Of a DNA stretch of 64,000 bases, positions 9,746 to 17,538 are shown in pieces. The notes beneath the pieces were generated by a model, which worked only from the letters and a program-made list of their open reading frames with translations, searched no databases and was not told the origin of the DNA. The position numbers and the translations under genes are program-made. Each line of letters begins with the position of its first letter. Position 1 is the stretch's first letter. Where the stretch lies: NCBI RefSeq assembly GCF_039641995.1, contig NZ_CP087714.1, positions 1 to 64,000 of the forward strand. The letters are read 5' to 3'. Source of the DNA: Geoglobus acetivorans. Its GTDB lineage: Archaea > Halobacteriota > Archaeoglobi > Archaeoglobales > Archaeoglobaceae.

Positions 9746-12538
9746 TTATTCGATATAAATGGCCGGCTTGCCCGGCATCGAAACTTTCCTCTTCTGCTCG
9801 GGGACCTTCGAAATGTCGAACTCCACAGCAAGACCTGTTTCACGTTCGATGAAGTCCTTCGCACCCTTCACGATCCTTTCCTCATCGAGGTTCGCAAGCT
9901 CAAAACCCTCCCTGAATATTCTCTTCAAGAAGGCCTGAACTTCCCTTGCCATCGTCCTGAGCCTGTCGTCTTTCATCAGCTCCTTCATCGCATCTTTCAA
10001 GCTTCCTGCGTTCTGTGCGGCCTCAACAGCTTTCCTTTTCCATTCTTCGGCAAAAACGATGTAAACCCTTTCTGGATTTTCGATGAACTTCTTAACCTCG
10101 TTGATGTCGTCAATGAGTGATTTCAGGTACTCTTCAGCAATTTCAGCCTCTTCATCAACTCTTGTTTCGTCATATTCAGGGTAGCTCTCAAGAGAAATGA
10201 ATGTATCGTGCTTCCAGTGCCATATCTCCTCACAGAGGTGCGGTATGAAGGGTGTGAGCAGCTTTAGCCAGTCGTCAAAGATTATGGTCAGATTTTCCCC
10301 ACCCCTTCTAAGGTACCATCTGACAACGTTCATAGCCTCGAAGAAAGCAGTGTTTATGGCTCTCCTCGTTTGCAGAGCATCCATTGCCTCTCTTGTCTCT
10401 CTGATTATCTTCTGGAACTTGCTGACGAGCCACCTATCAAGCCCGGTAATTTCACCCGGCTCTTTGAGGTAGTATTTCTCAGCCAGGCTGTAAAACCGTC
10501 TCAGATGGGTTGAGACGTTCTCAACTTCCTTCCTCTTCCAGTCCGCATCACTCTCATACTCTGAAGCGTGGAGGATGTAGAGTCTCGTAACATCCGCGCC
10601 AAATTCCTTAACGGCCCTCTTCAGGGTCAGCAGGGGGCCTTTACTCTTGCTCATTTTTTTGCCTTCGAGGCTGACAAATCCATTCACGGCTATTGCCCGT
10701 GGCCAGTAATCTTTCGGAAAGAGCGCTATGTGGTGGAAGAGGAAGAAGAGCAGATGGTTGGCCACAAGGTCCTTGCCACTGCTTCTGAGGTCTACAGGAT
10801 ACCAATAATTGAATTCGACCCTCAGCTTTTCAAGGAAGTCAGCATCGAGACCGGTTTTTTCGGCCACTTCTCCAACATCCCCTTTTCCGAGGAAAACATA
10901 GTCGAAAAATTCAGGAATGAGGTTTTCAGCTCTTAGAGATCCGTCATTAATGTACCTGGCTATGATGTAATACGCCATGTATACTGTCGAATCCGAAAGG
11001 CTTTCGATGAGCCATTCCCTGTCCCACGGAATCCTCGTTCCGAGACCTTTTCTTCTCGCACAGGCCTTGTCCTTAAGCCACTCAATTTTATTTCTGAATT
11101 CCTCTTTGTAGTAATCCGGGATTATGGCCATTTCTTCGAGCCATTCAAGAACCTTCTCCTTCCACTCCGGGTTGGAATAGTTCAGGAACCACTGGTCCCT
11201 CACAACCTTAACCACACACTTGGTTCCACATCTGCAGATGACAGGTTTTTCGCTGAACTCAAAGAAGACATCTCCGTTGCCAGAGTTTACGAGGTCTTCG
11301 TGAACCCTGTCCTTGGCGATGGAGACTCTGAGCCCGGCATACCTGCCGGTGTTTTCGAGCATCACACCCTTGTGGAATTCTTTCTTGTAAACCATCTTCG
11401 TTGCTTTTTCCAGAAGTTCCACATCATTCTGGCTTTCAACGCCAAGCTCTTCAACAACATCCTTTGCGGGAATCTCGAAGTCCTCACCCTCTATTTCTAT
11501 TAGCACGATTGGTCTGATGTCTTTCAGGATGTCCTTTGAAATTCCGTATTTTTCGAGAAGATCGCTTTTTTCGAGGTCCTTCAGCGCAACGTAGTCAAAT
11601 GGGGCGTGAGCGGGGACACTCATAACAACTCCGGTGGCGTTGTCCGGATCAACAAACCCGGCAGGAAGCACCGGAACCTCGGTACCGGTAACAGGATTTA
11701 CGGCATATTTCCCAAAGAGCCGGGAAGCTTCAAGGTCCTCCAGAAATCGGATGTTCTTGTCAGTGAACCTGAGTTTCTCATAAGCCTCCCTGCTCACAAC
11801 CCACTTTTCGCCGTTAACCTCCACCACAGCGTATGTGGATGGCTTTAGCCACAGGTTTGTAACGCCAAACACCGTCTCAGGCCTGAGAGTCGCAGCCGGC
11901 AGAACGAGGTCATCAATTCTGAACTTTATTACCGTGAACTCAACGATGGTTGCATCCTCTCCTGCCAGGAGGTCATGGTCCTCAACCGGATTGTCGTCGT
12001 TGGGGCAGTACCTGACCGGGTGAGATCCCTTCACAATAAGCCCCTTCTCCTTCAGCTTCCAGTACTGCCACTCTATGAATTTCTGATAAGTTTCATCCAT
12101 TGTTGTGAACTTTCTCCTCCAATCAATTGAATAGCCAATGATCTTCAGCGCCTTCTCTGCCTCTCTTGAGAAATATTCAACGATTTTTTCGGGAGTGGTT
12201 AGCTGAACCAGTTCCTCGAAAGGAACGTCATGATACTTGGTGTAAACTTCAACCGTTCTCTCGTCCCTTTTCGCTATAAGTTCCGCCAGACCGATTATCG
12301 GTGTGCCGGTTACATGAAACCCCATTGGAAAGAGGACGTTATATCCCAGCATCCTTTTGTATCTTGCAACGGCGTCACCTATGGTGAACGTTCTCGTATG
12401 TCCGGCATGCAAATTTCCGTTGAGGTAAGGATACGGAATGGTTATGAAGAACTTTTTCCTGTCCGACATTTCGGGCTGAAAGGCCCTTCCTTCTTCCCAC
12501 GCTCTCTGCCATTTCTCTTCAATCCCGTGAAAGTCCAT
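9746..12538 (-). CDS. leuS: Leucyl-tRNA synthetase, archaeal type
   Basis: Class I aminoacyl-tRNA synthetase of about 930 residues, the archaeal/eukaryotic length. HIGH appears as HAGH in NGNLHAGHTRTF near residue 44, and KMSKS as KKMSKSKG near residue 610. The CP1 editing insertion lies between them, followed by anticodon-binding and C-terminal tRNA-recognition domains. The start at 12538 (MDFHGIEEKW) is preferred over the upstream TTG because a TATA-like TAAATATTTTTAATC lies about 25 bases ahead, which fits a leaderless message. The 3' end abuts the nfeD promoter. Confidence 0.97.
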   Translation of the reverse strand: MDFHGIEEKWQRAWEEGRAFQPEMSDRKKFFITIPYPYLNGNLHAGHTRTFTIGDAVARYKRMLGYNVLFPMGFHVTGTPIIGLAELIAKRDERTVEVYTKYHDVPFEELVQLTTPEKIVEYFSREAEKALKIIGYSIDWRRKFTTMDETYQKFIEWQYWKLKEKGLIVKGSHPVRYCPNDDNPVEDHDLLAGEDATIVEFTVIKFRIDDLVLPAATLRPETVFGVTNLWLKPSTYAVVEVNGEKWVVSREAYEKLRFTDKNIRFLEDLEASRLFGKYAVNPVTGTEVPVLPAGFVDPDNATGVVMSVPAHAPFDYVALKDLEKSDLLEKYGISKDILKDIRPIVLIEIEGEDFEIPAKDVVEELGVESQNDVELLEKATKMVYKKEFHKGVMLENTGRYAGLRVSIAKDRVHEDLVNSGNGDVFFEFSEKPVICRCGTKCVVKVVRDQWFLNYSNPEWKEKVLEWLEEMAIIPDYYKEEFRNKIEWLKDKACARRKGLGTRIPWDREWLIESLSDSTVYMAYYIIARYINDGSLRAENLIPEFFDYVFLGKGDVGEVAEKTGLDADFLEKLRVEFNYWYPVDLRSSGKDLVANHLLFFLFHHIALFPKDYWPRAIAVNGFVSLEGKKMSKSKGPLLTLKRAVKEFGADVTRLYILHASEYESDADWKRKEVENVSTHLRRFYSLAEKYYLKEPGEITGLDRWLVSKFQKIIRETREAMDALQTRRAINTAFFEAMNVVRWYLRRGGENLTIIFDDWLKLLTPFIPHLCEEIWHWKHDTFISLESYPEYDETRVDEEAEIAEEYLKSLIDDINEVKKFIENPERVYIVFAEEWKRKAVEAAQNAGSLKDAMKELMKDDRLRTMAREVQAFLKRIFREGFELANLDEERIVKGAKDFIERETGLAVEFDISKVPEQKRKVSMPGKPAIYIE

Positions 12539-12558
12539 GTCCAAAAAATGATTCCTGA

Positions 12559-13134
12559 TTAAAAATATTTACCCATTTTATCATGGAAAGGCGGTGAGAT
12601 CAAATAAAGAACATTCAAAACGAAGAGAGCATACACTGCGGGGGTGTAGAAGACAGACAGGATCAGGATTATGGCTGTTATCGACAGCAGGGCAGTATTC
12701 CTTATTTTCTTATAGGTTATGTTGCTTATCATGAAAAACGAAAGGATGATGCTGAAAAACCCCGCAGCAAATTCTCCAAAAAGGATTGCGGAGGTTATTA
12801 CCGCCAGAGAGGATGAGGTTATGGGAAACCCCATGAAGTCCTCTGTGTCCTCGGCCGTGAACCTTGCGAGCCTGTACATTCCCGCAAGCAGATACGGCAG
12901 CGAGTAATACGGTATGAAAAACGCCGTTGCAACTCCAAACGATACGAAATCGGCCAGCGAATCGACGAACTTGCCGTATTTACCTGAATAACCTTTTCTC
13001 GCAAAGTACCCATCAAAACCGTCCATCAGTGCCGCGATGAATATGAAACGCATGTCATTGAAGATTATCGCAAGAAAGCCCGCAACGACGTTCGAAAAGG
13101 AGAAGTAATCTGCAAAGTCGAGATGTCGCTTCAT
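12559..13134 (-). CDS. pssA: CDP-archaeol/diacylglycerol serine phosphatidyltransferase
   Basis: Membrane enzyme that moves the archaetidyl group from CDP-archaeol to L-serine. The CDP-alcohol phosphotransferase signature starts at DGYFAR (about residues 41-46), continues with a Gly about 8 residues on, and ends with two Asp (about 58 and 62) that bind metal and CDP; hydrophobic helices surround it. The ATG overlaps the psd stop by 4 bases. The order artA-psd-pssA makes the product of this enzyme the substrate of the neighbouring decarboxylase. Confidence 0.9.
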   Translation of the reverse strand: MKRHLDFADYFSFSNVVAGFLAIIFNDMRFIFIAALMDGFDGYFARKGYSGKYGKFVDSLADFVSFGVATAFFIPYYSLPYLLAGMYRLARFTAEDTEDFMGFPITSSSLAVITSAILFGEFAAGFFSIILSFFMISNITYKKIRNTALLSITAIILILSVFYTPAVYALFVLNVLYLISPPFHDKMGKYF

Positions 13135-13697
13135 TCCATCACCGCCACAGTCTGACCCGCCTTTATCTTCTGTCCCTTTCGCACCACAAACCGGAAGCCT
13201 TCGGGAATCTCCAGAGCCACCCTTGAACCAAATACGATCATGCCAAGCTTCTGGCCCTTTTCAATGGTATCCCCTTCACCAACATAGCATAAAATCCTTC
13301 TCGCAAACACACCGGCTATCTGTTCCACTGCAAATACACCCTCATCACTTGAAATCACTATCCGGTTCCTTTCATTCTCTGAAGCTTTTAAAAAAGCGGG
13401 CTTAAACCTCCCAGGCCTGTATTCGATTTTTTTCACAACTCCATCCCATGGGGAGAGGTTGACGTGGCTGTCGAACAGGCTCATAAAAATCTCAATTCTC
13501 CTGCCGTCAACGTGCACAACCCTTCCATCTGCCGGTGAAACCACACCTTCCTGAATCTCTCTGCCCGGCTCTCTGAAAAAGAAGAGCGTGAAGGCTATGA
13601 AAAAAAGTGGTGCTGCAGCAAGGTAGGGGTTCAGCAGATAACACAGAGGGGTTATCAGAAGCAGTGCTGCAACTACTCTCTTTCCTGCCGGCTCCAT
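13131..13697 (-). CDS. psd: Archaetidylserine (phosphatidylserine) decarboxylase proenzyme
   Basis: Pyruvoyl-dependent decarboxylase that converts archaetidylserine to archaetidylethanolamine. It has 188 residues, the short archaeal form. Two N-terminal hydrophobic helices anchor it. SPADG (about 54-58) and SHVN (about 77-80) are conserved active-site segments. FGSR near residue 156 gives the self-cleavage point between Gly157 and Ser158, where Ser becomes the pyruvoyl group. It overlaps artA by 25 bases and pssA by 4. Confidence 0.9.
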   Translation of the reverse strand: MEPAGKRVVAALLLITPLCYLLNPYLAAAPLFFIAFTLFFFREPGREIQEGVVSPADGRVVHVDGRRIEIFMSLFDSHVNLSPWDGVVKKIEYRPGRFKPAFLKASENERNRIVISSDEGVFAVEQIAGVFARRILCYVGEGDTIEKGQKLGMIVFGSRVALEIPEGFRFVVRKGQKIKAGQTVAVME

Positions 13698-14428
13698 GCT
13701 CTCACGACCTCGTCCTTGAGATTGAAGATCATGTCTGCAAATTCAGGTAGGAATCTGAATACTGTTAGCGAGATAACAATTAAAGCTATTGTTGCAAGAA
13801 CCTTGGATATTACGTGGTGTGCAATGTAGAAACTCTCCGGCCCAAACCATTCCCCGCCAAATGCTGCAACTATGAAGACGTTTCTGAGAAGATTGAGAAC
13901 GTAGATTACAGGAACTGAAGCCATGAAGGCGTAAAACCTTCTTTTCAGTTCAGCACTGGTGGATATTGCAATGCCTGCAAAAAGCGCCATGCTTTCAATG
14001 CCCGTGCACGCCAGGATTATCTCAACATATTTGCCCATGTACTCTATGAGGTTGTAGCCAAACGGTGTGAATTCAAATCCCAGATTCCGGGCAAGCCACA
14101 CGGTCGTATCCCTGGTATGCTCTATCAGGATCGCTTTGAGGGGTGTCAGAGAGAACGAAAAGTAAACAAATGACGATATCAGCGCCACAGACGTTGCTGA
14201 AATGAAGACTTCAAGCCGATCGGTTCTGAAAATCGTCAGACCGAGAAACGTGAATGTCAGAAATGCAAGAACCATGACGCCGGTGTTGAAGTAATCTGAG
14301 ATCTCGAGGTAATGAGGGACTTTAAAGAGCCAGGAAAGCCCGAAGAAGTGCCAACCGAGAAAACCCGATAGCCTGTTTCTCGTAAAAATGAATATTGCCA
14401 TGAATGCCAGCGACAGGAATTCAAACAT
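13673..14428 (-). CDS. artA: Archaeosortase A
   Basis: Multi-pass membrane transpeptidase of the exosortase/archaeosortase superfamily. It cleaves PGF-CTERM tails of surface proteins and is thought to attach the new C-terminus to an archaeal lipid. The catalytic Cys is C141 in ACTGIESM; the conserved Arg is R182 in LLRNVFI, and a His pair at 204-205 in the next helix completes the triad. Eight or so hydrophobic segments fit the family. Linkage to pssA and psd matches the haloarchaeal finding that phosphatidylethanolamine-type lipid synthesis supports ArtA. I saw no PGF-CTERM substrate in this window. Confidence 0.9.
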   Translation of the reverse strand: MFEFLSLAFMAIFIFTRNRLSGFLGWHFFGLSWLFKVPHYLEISDYFNTGVMVLAFLTFTFLGLTIFRTDRLEVFISATSVALISSFVYFSFSLTPLKAILIEHTRDTTVWLARNLGFEFTPFGYNLIEYMGKYVEIILACTGIESMALFAGIAISTSAELKRRFYAFMASVPVIYVLNLLRNVFIVAAFGGEWFGPESFYIAHHVISKVLATIALIVISLTVFRFLPEFADMIFNLKDEVVRAWSRQERE

Positions 14429-14468
14429 AACCGGGAAAATTTATTTACTGAATTTAAGTTATTCGGAT
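14429..14468. promoter_or_regulatory. Divergent promoter, artA / PHP gene
   Basis: This 40-base gap contains an A/T-rich AAAATTTATTTACTGAA element at 14437-14453. It sits about 25 bases before the GTG at 14469 on the plus strand and close to the artA start on the minus strand. Confidence 0.45.
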
Positions 14469-15122
14469 GTGGATCTGCACATACATAGCATGTACTCGGA
14501 TGGTGCTGCAAGCATCGATGAAATTGCGAGAAAAGCGAAGGAGAGGAATTTGAAAATAATCGCCATTGTAGACCACTCAGTTGAACATCCGAAGGGTCTG
14601 AATGAAAGGAAGGCGAGAAAAAGGAAGATCGAAATAGAACAGGCTGAATCGAAATACGGAATCAGGATTCTTGACGGAGTGGAATGTGGCATTCTGGAAG
14701 ACGGGAAGATAATCCTGCCAAAACATGATTTTGAGCTCGTGATAGCGTCAGTCCACTCGATTGTGCCTCAAAAAGAGATGTACAGGAGGCTGAAGAGAGC
14801 TATTGAAGAATACGATTTCCACATCCTCGGCCATCTTCACGCCGGCATATTCTCGCTTGATGGGAGAGCTGAGGAATACGATCTCGAGATACTTGATTTG
14901 TTGGAAGAGACGGGGAAAGCCCTTGAACTGAATACACACCACAGCGCACCACCGGAGGAAACCCTGAAACTCTGCCTCAGCAGAAAGATCACATACTCCT
15001 TCGGAAGTGATGCCCACACGGTCTCGAGAGTTGGAGACCTTGACCACGCGAAAAGGATGGCAAAGATTTTTCTGAAAAATGGTAGATTTATACTGGATGA
15101 GATGCATAACGTTGACGGTTGA
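14469..15122 (+). CDS. PHP-domain metal-dependent phosphoesterase
   Basis: PHP-fold phosphatase of 217 residues. The N-terminal DLHIHSMYSDG is the first metal-binding motif; DHS near residue 35, ECG, HLH and SDAH further on are the remaining PHP motifs. The substrate is not predictable; homologues include histidinol-phosphatase-like and 3',5'-bisphosphate nucleotidases. The GTG at 14469 is preferred over the ATG at 14388, because the latter lies within artA and a TATA-like element sits 25 bases before the GTG. The 3' end overlaps the Nudix gene. Confidence 0.85.
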   Translation: MDLHIHSMYSDGAASIDEIARKAKERNLKIIAIVDHSVEHPKGLNERKARKRKIEIEQAESKYGIRILDGVECGILEDGKIILPKHDFELVIASVHSIVPQKEMYRRLKRAIEEYDFHILGHLHAGIFSLDGRAEEYDLEILDLLEETGKALELNTHHSAPPEETLKLCLSRKITYSFGSDAHTVSRVGDLDHAKRMAKIFLKNGRFILDEMHNVDG

Positions 15123-15510
15123 TGCCATAATACCATACGGGAATGGAATAGTGCTTGTAAAAAGAAAAAACGAGCCATTCAAGGGCAGTTATGCTCTGCC
15201 CGGCGGGATCGTGGAATATGGAGAAAGCGTTGAGAGAGCAGTAATCAGAGAAACAAAGGAGGAGACCGGCCTCGACGTTGTGGTTGAAAAACTCGTGGGT
15301 GTGTATTCCGATCCGGACAGGGACCCGAGGGGGCATTTTGTCAGCATTTGCTTTCTGACCAGGGTCGTGGGAGGTGAGCTGAAAGCCGGAAGCGATGCGA
15401 GGGAGGTAAAGATATTTAAATTGAATGAACTTCCTGAACTTGCATTTGACCATTCAAAAATGATTGAAGATGCTGGGGTGATGATCCGTGGAATTCTGTC
15501 CGAAGTGTAA
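15097..15510 (+). CDS. Nudix hydrolase (ADP-ribose pyrophosphatase-like)
   Basis: Cleaves a nucleoside diphosphate linked to another group. The Nudix box is complete: GG-x5-E then RETKEETGL, around residues 36-60. The short 137-residue form resembles archaeal ADP-ribose pyrophosphatases, but substrate specificity cannot be read from the motif. The ATG at 15097 (MRCITLTVDA) gives a normal N-terminus; an upstream ATG at 15079 would only add six residues within the PHP gene. It overlaps the PHP gene by 26 bases and the TFS gene by 23. Confidence 0.87.
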   Translation: MRCITLTVDAIIPYGNGIVLVKRKNEPFKGSYALPGGIVEYGESVERAVIRETKEETGLDVVVEKLVGVYSDPDRDPRGHFVSICFLTRVVGGELKAGSDAREVKIFKLNELPELAFDHSKMIEDAGVMIRGILSEV

Positions 15511-15799
15511 AAGCATAATGATATATCAGGGAGATAAGGCGGTTTGCAGAAAATGCGGTTATGAAAAGGAAGCAGATGATAGCATTAACCTCGTCACGGT
15601 TGCAAAAAGGAAAGAAGACGAAATACCAGTTATAGAAGGGGAGAACGTCAAGACCCTGCCCACAACGAATGCGATCTGTCCTGCGTGCGGACACAGAGAA
15701 GCTTACTGGTGGCTGAGACAGTTGAGAGCGGCAGATGAGAGCGAAGTGAGGTTTTTCAGGTGTACAAAATGCGGAAAAACCTGGAGGGAGTATGACTGA
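15488..15799 (+). CDS. tfs: Transcription factor S (RNA cleavage factor, TFIIS/RpoM-like)
   Basis: Stimulates transcript cleavage by arrested archaeal RNA polymerase. The N-terminal zinc ribbon (C-x2-C at residues 4-7 and C-x2-C near 20-23) matches RPB9. The C-terminal zinc ribbon (CPAC, then CTKC) carries the acidic tip RAADE that enters the polymerase secondary channel. The length of 103 residues is normal. The start is the GTG at 15488, which begins V-E-F-C-P-K-C. It is the third gene of the PHP-Nudix-TFS run and stops one base before the converging DUF502 gene. Confidence 0.93.
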   Translation: MEFCPKCKSIMIYQGDKAVCRKCGYEKEADDSINLVTVAKRKEDEIPVIEGENVKTLPTTNAICPACGHREAYWWLRQLRAADESEVRFFRCTKCGKTWREYD

Positions 15800-16384
15800 C
15801 TACTGGCTGAACCCTCCAGATATTATTACCTTCATCGCATCCTCGACGCTCATGTCCAGATAGACAAGCTCCTCCTCGGGAACGAGTATCACAAAACCCG
15901 AGGTCGGATTGGGAGACGTTGGAACGAATACATTCACAAGCTTTTTTCCCGTGCTCTCACAGGCCTGAGATATCTTCGTTCCCGAAGTGAATCCGAGAGC
16001 ATACATCCCCTTCCTCGGGTATTCCACGAGTACCACGCCCTTCAGCCTTTCTATGTCAGACTGCAATAGCGTTCTGAGTGCTTCTTTTGTTCCAACATAG
16101 ATCGTTCTGATCAGGGGGATCTTTTTTATCCAGCCTTCGAAAACATCAATCATTCTCTGACCAAAGGTCCTCGTTCCAACGAAGCCAAGACCAAGAATCA
16201 CTAAAGCGAGAATAACAAGACTCATCCCCGGAAAGTAATAGGGGCTTTTGGACGCGAACGGTCTCAGAAAATCCTCAACAAAGCCAACTGCCCAGTATAT
16301 TATCAGAAAAGTTGCCGCCAGAGGGAGAAATATCACAACGCCGGTTATGAACATCCTCCTCAACCTTTCCATAGCCATATACAT
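15800..16384 (-). CDS. DUF502 family membrane protein
   Basis: About 195 residues. Two N-terminal membrane helices (FITGVVIFLPLAATFLIIYW and a second near residue 55) precede a soluble domain with FGQR, IPLIRTIYVGTKE and the later VFVPTSPNPTSGF, which are DUF502 hallmarks. A plant homologue is a Golgi/chloroplast membrane protein; the prokaryotic role is unknown. The frame opens further upstream to 16465, but a TATA-like GGTTATACAC on the minus strand at about 16397-16406 favours the ATG at 16384, or those at 16378 and 16372. Confidence 0.82.
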   Translation of the reverse strand: MYMAMERLRRMFITGVVIFLPLAATFLIIYWAVGFVEDFLRPFASKSPYYFPGMSLVILALVILGLGFVGTRTFGQRMIDVFEGWIKKIPLIRTIYVGTKEALRTLLQSDIERLKGVVLVEYPRKGMYALGFTSGTKISQACESTGKKLVNVFVPTSPNPTSGFVILVPEEELVYLDMSVEDAMKVIISGGFSQ

Positions 16385-16576
16385 TCTGGTTAGTGTATAA
16401 CCTTTCCGCAGTGGACCTAACATAATAACCATAATAATCAGTACCACTACGTTATTATATGGCATTCCGTGAGGATAAAGCCAGATAAATTCAATTCCAT
16501 GATTATAATGAAAATTATAATTTCAGAAAAATATAAATATTTTATACTATCATGATTATTCTGGAGGTGAAAAGAT
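16385..16576. promoter_or_regulatory. AT-rich divergent regulatory region with CATGATTAT repeats
   Basis: CATGATTAT occurs as a direct repeat at 16498-16506 and 16551-16559. Between the copies lies an AATTATAATT-type palindrome (about 16513-16523) and a strong TATA element ATATAAATATTTTATAC (16531-16547). GGAGGTGA at 16563-16570 is a perfect Shine-Dalgarno site for the short ORF at 16577. The repeats bracket the TATA box, so a repressor could bind both; that part is inference. Confidence 0.55.
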
Positions 16577-16654
16577 ATGGAGAAGAAGGTCGAGAGAAGG
16601 GAGAAGGAAGTTGAGGAAGTGTTCAAGGGAATAAGGATTTACTTCACAGTGTAA
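16577..16654 (+). CDS. Small ORF, 25-residue charged peptide
   Basis: The ORF encodes 25 residues. The first 15 are almost all Glu, Lys, Arg and Val, predicting an amphipathic helix; the last part (GIRIYFTV) is hydrophobic. It ends in two tandem TAA stops. A perfect GGAGGTGA site 6 bases before the ATG, and a strong TATA box about 35 bases upstream, are the best evidence that it is translated. It lies 23 bases before a UbiA-type prenyltransferase gene that has no Shine-Dalgarno site of its own. It could be a leader peptide, a small regulatory protein, or a peptide substrate. I know of no family for it. Confidence 0.55.
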   Translation: MEKKVERREKEVEEVFKGIRIYFTV

Positions 16655-16677
16655 TAAACCCCTTCATTTATACAATA

Positions 16678-17538
16678 ATGATTTCCGAAATATTTAGATG
16701 TTCTATCCGCCCATTTAATATAATATTCCCATTTCCCATACTTCCACTAGTAGTTGCAATTTTTGCAGGGGACATCCAGAGTATATGGAAACCAGTACTA
16801 TTCACTTTTCTTTATTATCCAGCCAATAATCTGTGGAACCACATTAACGATGCAGAAGACGACTTCAACGCAGGAAAAGATACACCACTAATCAATGAGC
16901 AAGTTAGAAAACTTGCGATATGGATATCCACACTATTTTACTTGTGCTCTTTCACATTCCTTCTTTTTTTTTCAAATTACAAATACTCTATTTTAATATA
17001 CCTCGTTATATTTACAGCAACGTTCCTCTACTCAGACAATCTTCTAACACATTTAAGACTTAAAAAACATTACTTAGGCGAGTTTTTTGTGTATATCGTT
17101 GCAGTCCCGACTTACGTAATTCTGATGTATTCAATATTAAAGCCACCAGATTTGACCACTCTAAAACTCGTTTTACTATTTACACCAATTATGATTTCAA
17201 CACTTTTCATAAAAGACCTCAAAGATATCTCAGCAGATAAATTAGCGGGCCTAAACACTTTTGCAGTGAGATTTCATTATAAGACTTTACTAAAATTATT
17301 CTATTTTTCATTGATAGTCTATTTCGTACTAGAGTTCATAGTATTCTGGAAAGATATATTGCAGGTCGCAGTTTTACCCTTAACAATTGTGATTTATTCT
17401 ATTCTGAAGCTATATAAAGAAAACTGGGAGATTTCTCATAAATCTGTAGAATACATTCAGTACTCTATCATGTCGGGGATTCTTTCGTTACTAATAATTC
17501 TTTTAATCAAATCATTCATGTTAATTACCCTATTCTAA
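16678..17538 (+). CDS. UbiA-family prenyltransferase, AT-rich
   Basis: Membrane prenyltransferase of 286 residues with about eight helices. The first Asp-rich motif is NHINDAEDD near residue 60 and the second is KDLKDISADKLAG near residue 180; both bind Mg-prenyl diphosphate. The acceptor is unknown: family members prenylate aromatic quinone precursors, geranylgeranylglyceryl phosphate or sugar phosphates. Codon use is clearly more A/T-rich than the neighbours, which suggests acquisition from elsewhere. The gene follows the 25-codon ORF closely and probably shares its promoter. The 3' end overlaps the converging gene by 14 bases. Confidence 0.82.
   Translation: MISEIFRCSIRPFNIIFPFPILPLVVAIFAGDIQSIWKPVLFTFLYYPANNLWNHINDAEDDFNAGKDTPLINEQVRKLAIWISTLFYLCSFTFLLFFSNYKYSILIYLVIFTATFLYSDNLLTHLRLKKHYLGEFFVYIVAVPTYVILMYSILKPPDLTTLKLVLLFTPIMISTLFIKDLKDISADKLAGLNTFAVRFHYKTLLKLFYFSLIVYFVLEFIVFWKDILQVAVLPLTIVIYSILKLYKENWEISHKSVEYIQYSIMSGILSLLIILLIKSFMLITLF

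Noticed and set aside
14388-14468. Upstream ATG start for the PHP gene
   Set aside because: It lies in artA, upstream of the likely TATA box; the GTG at 14469 gives the canonical PHP N-terminus.
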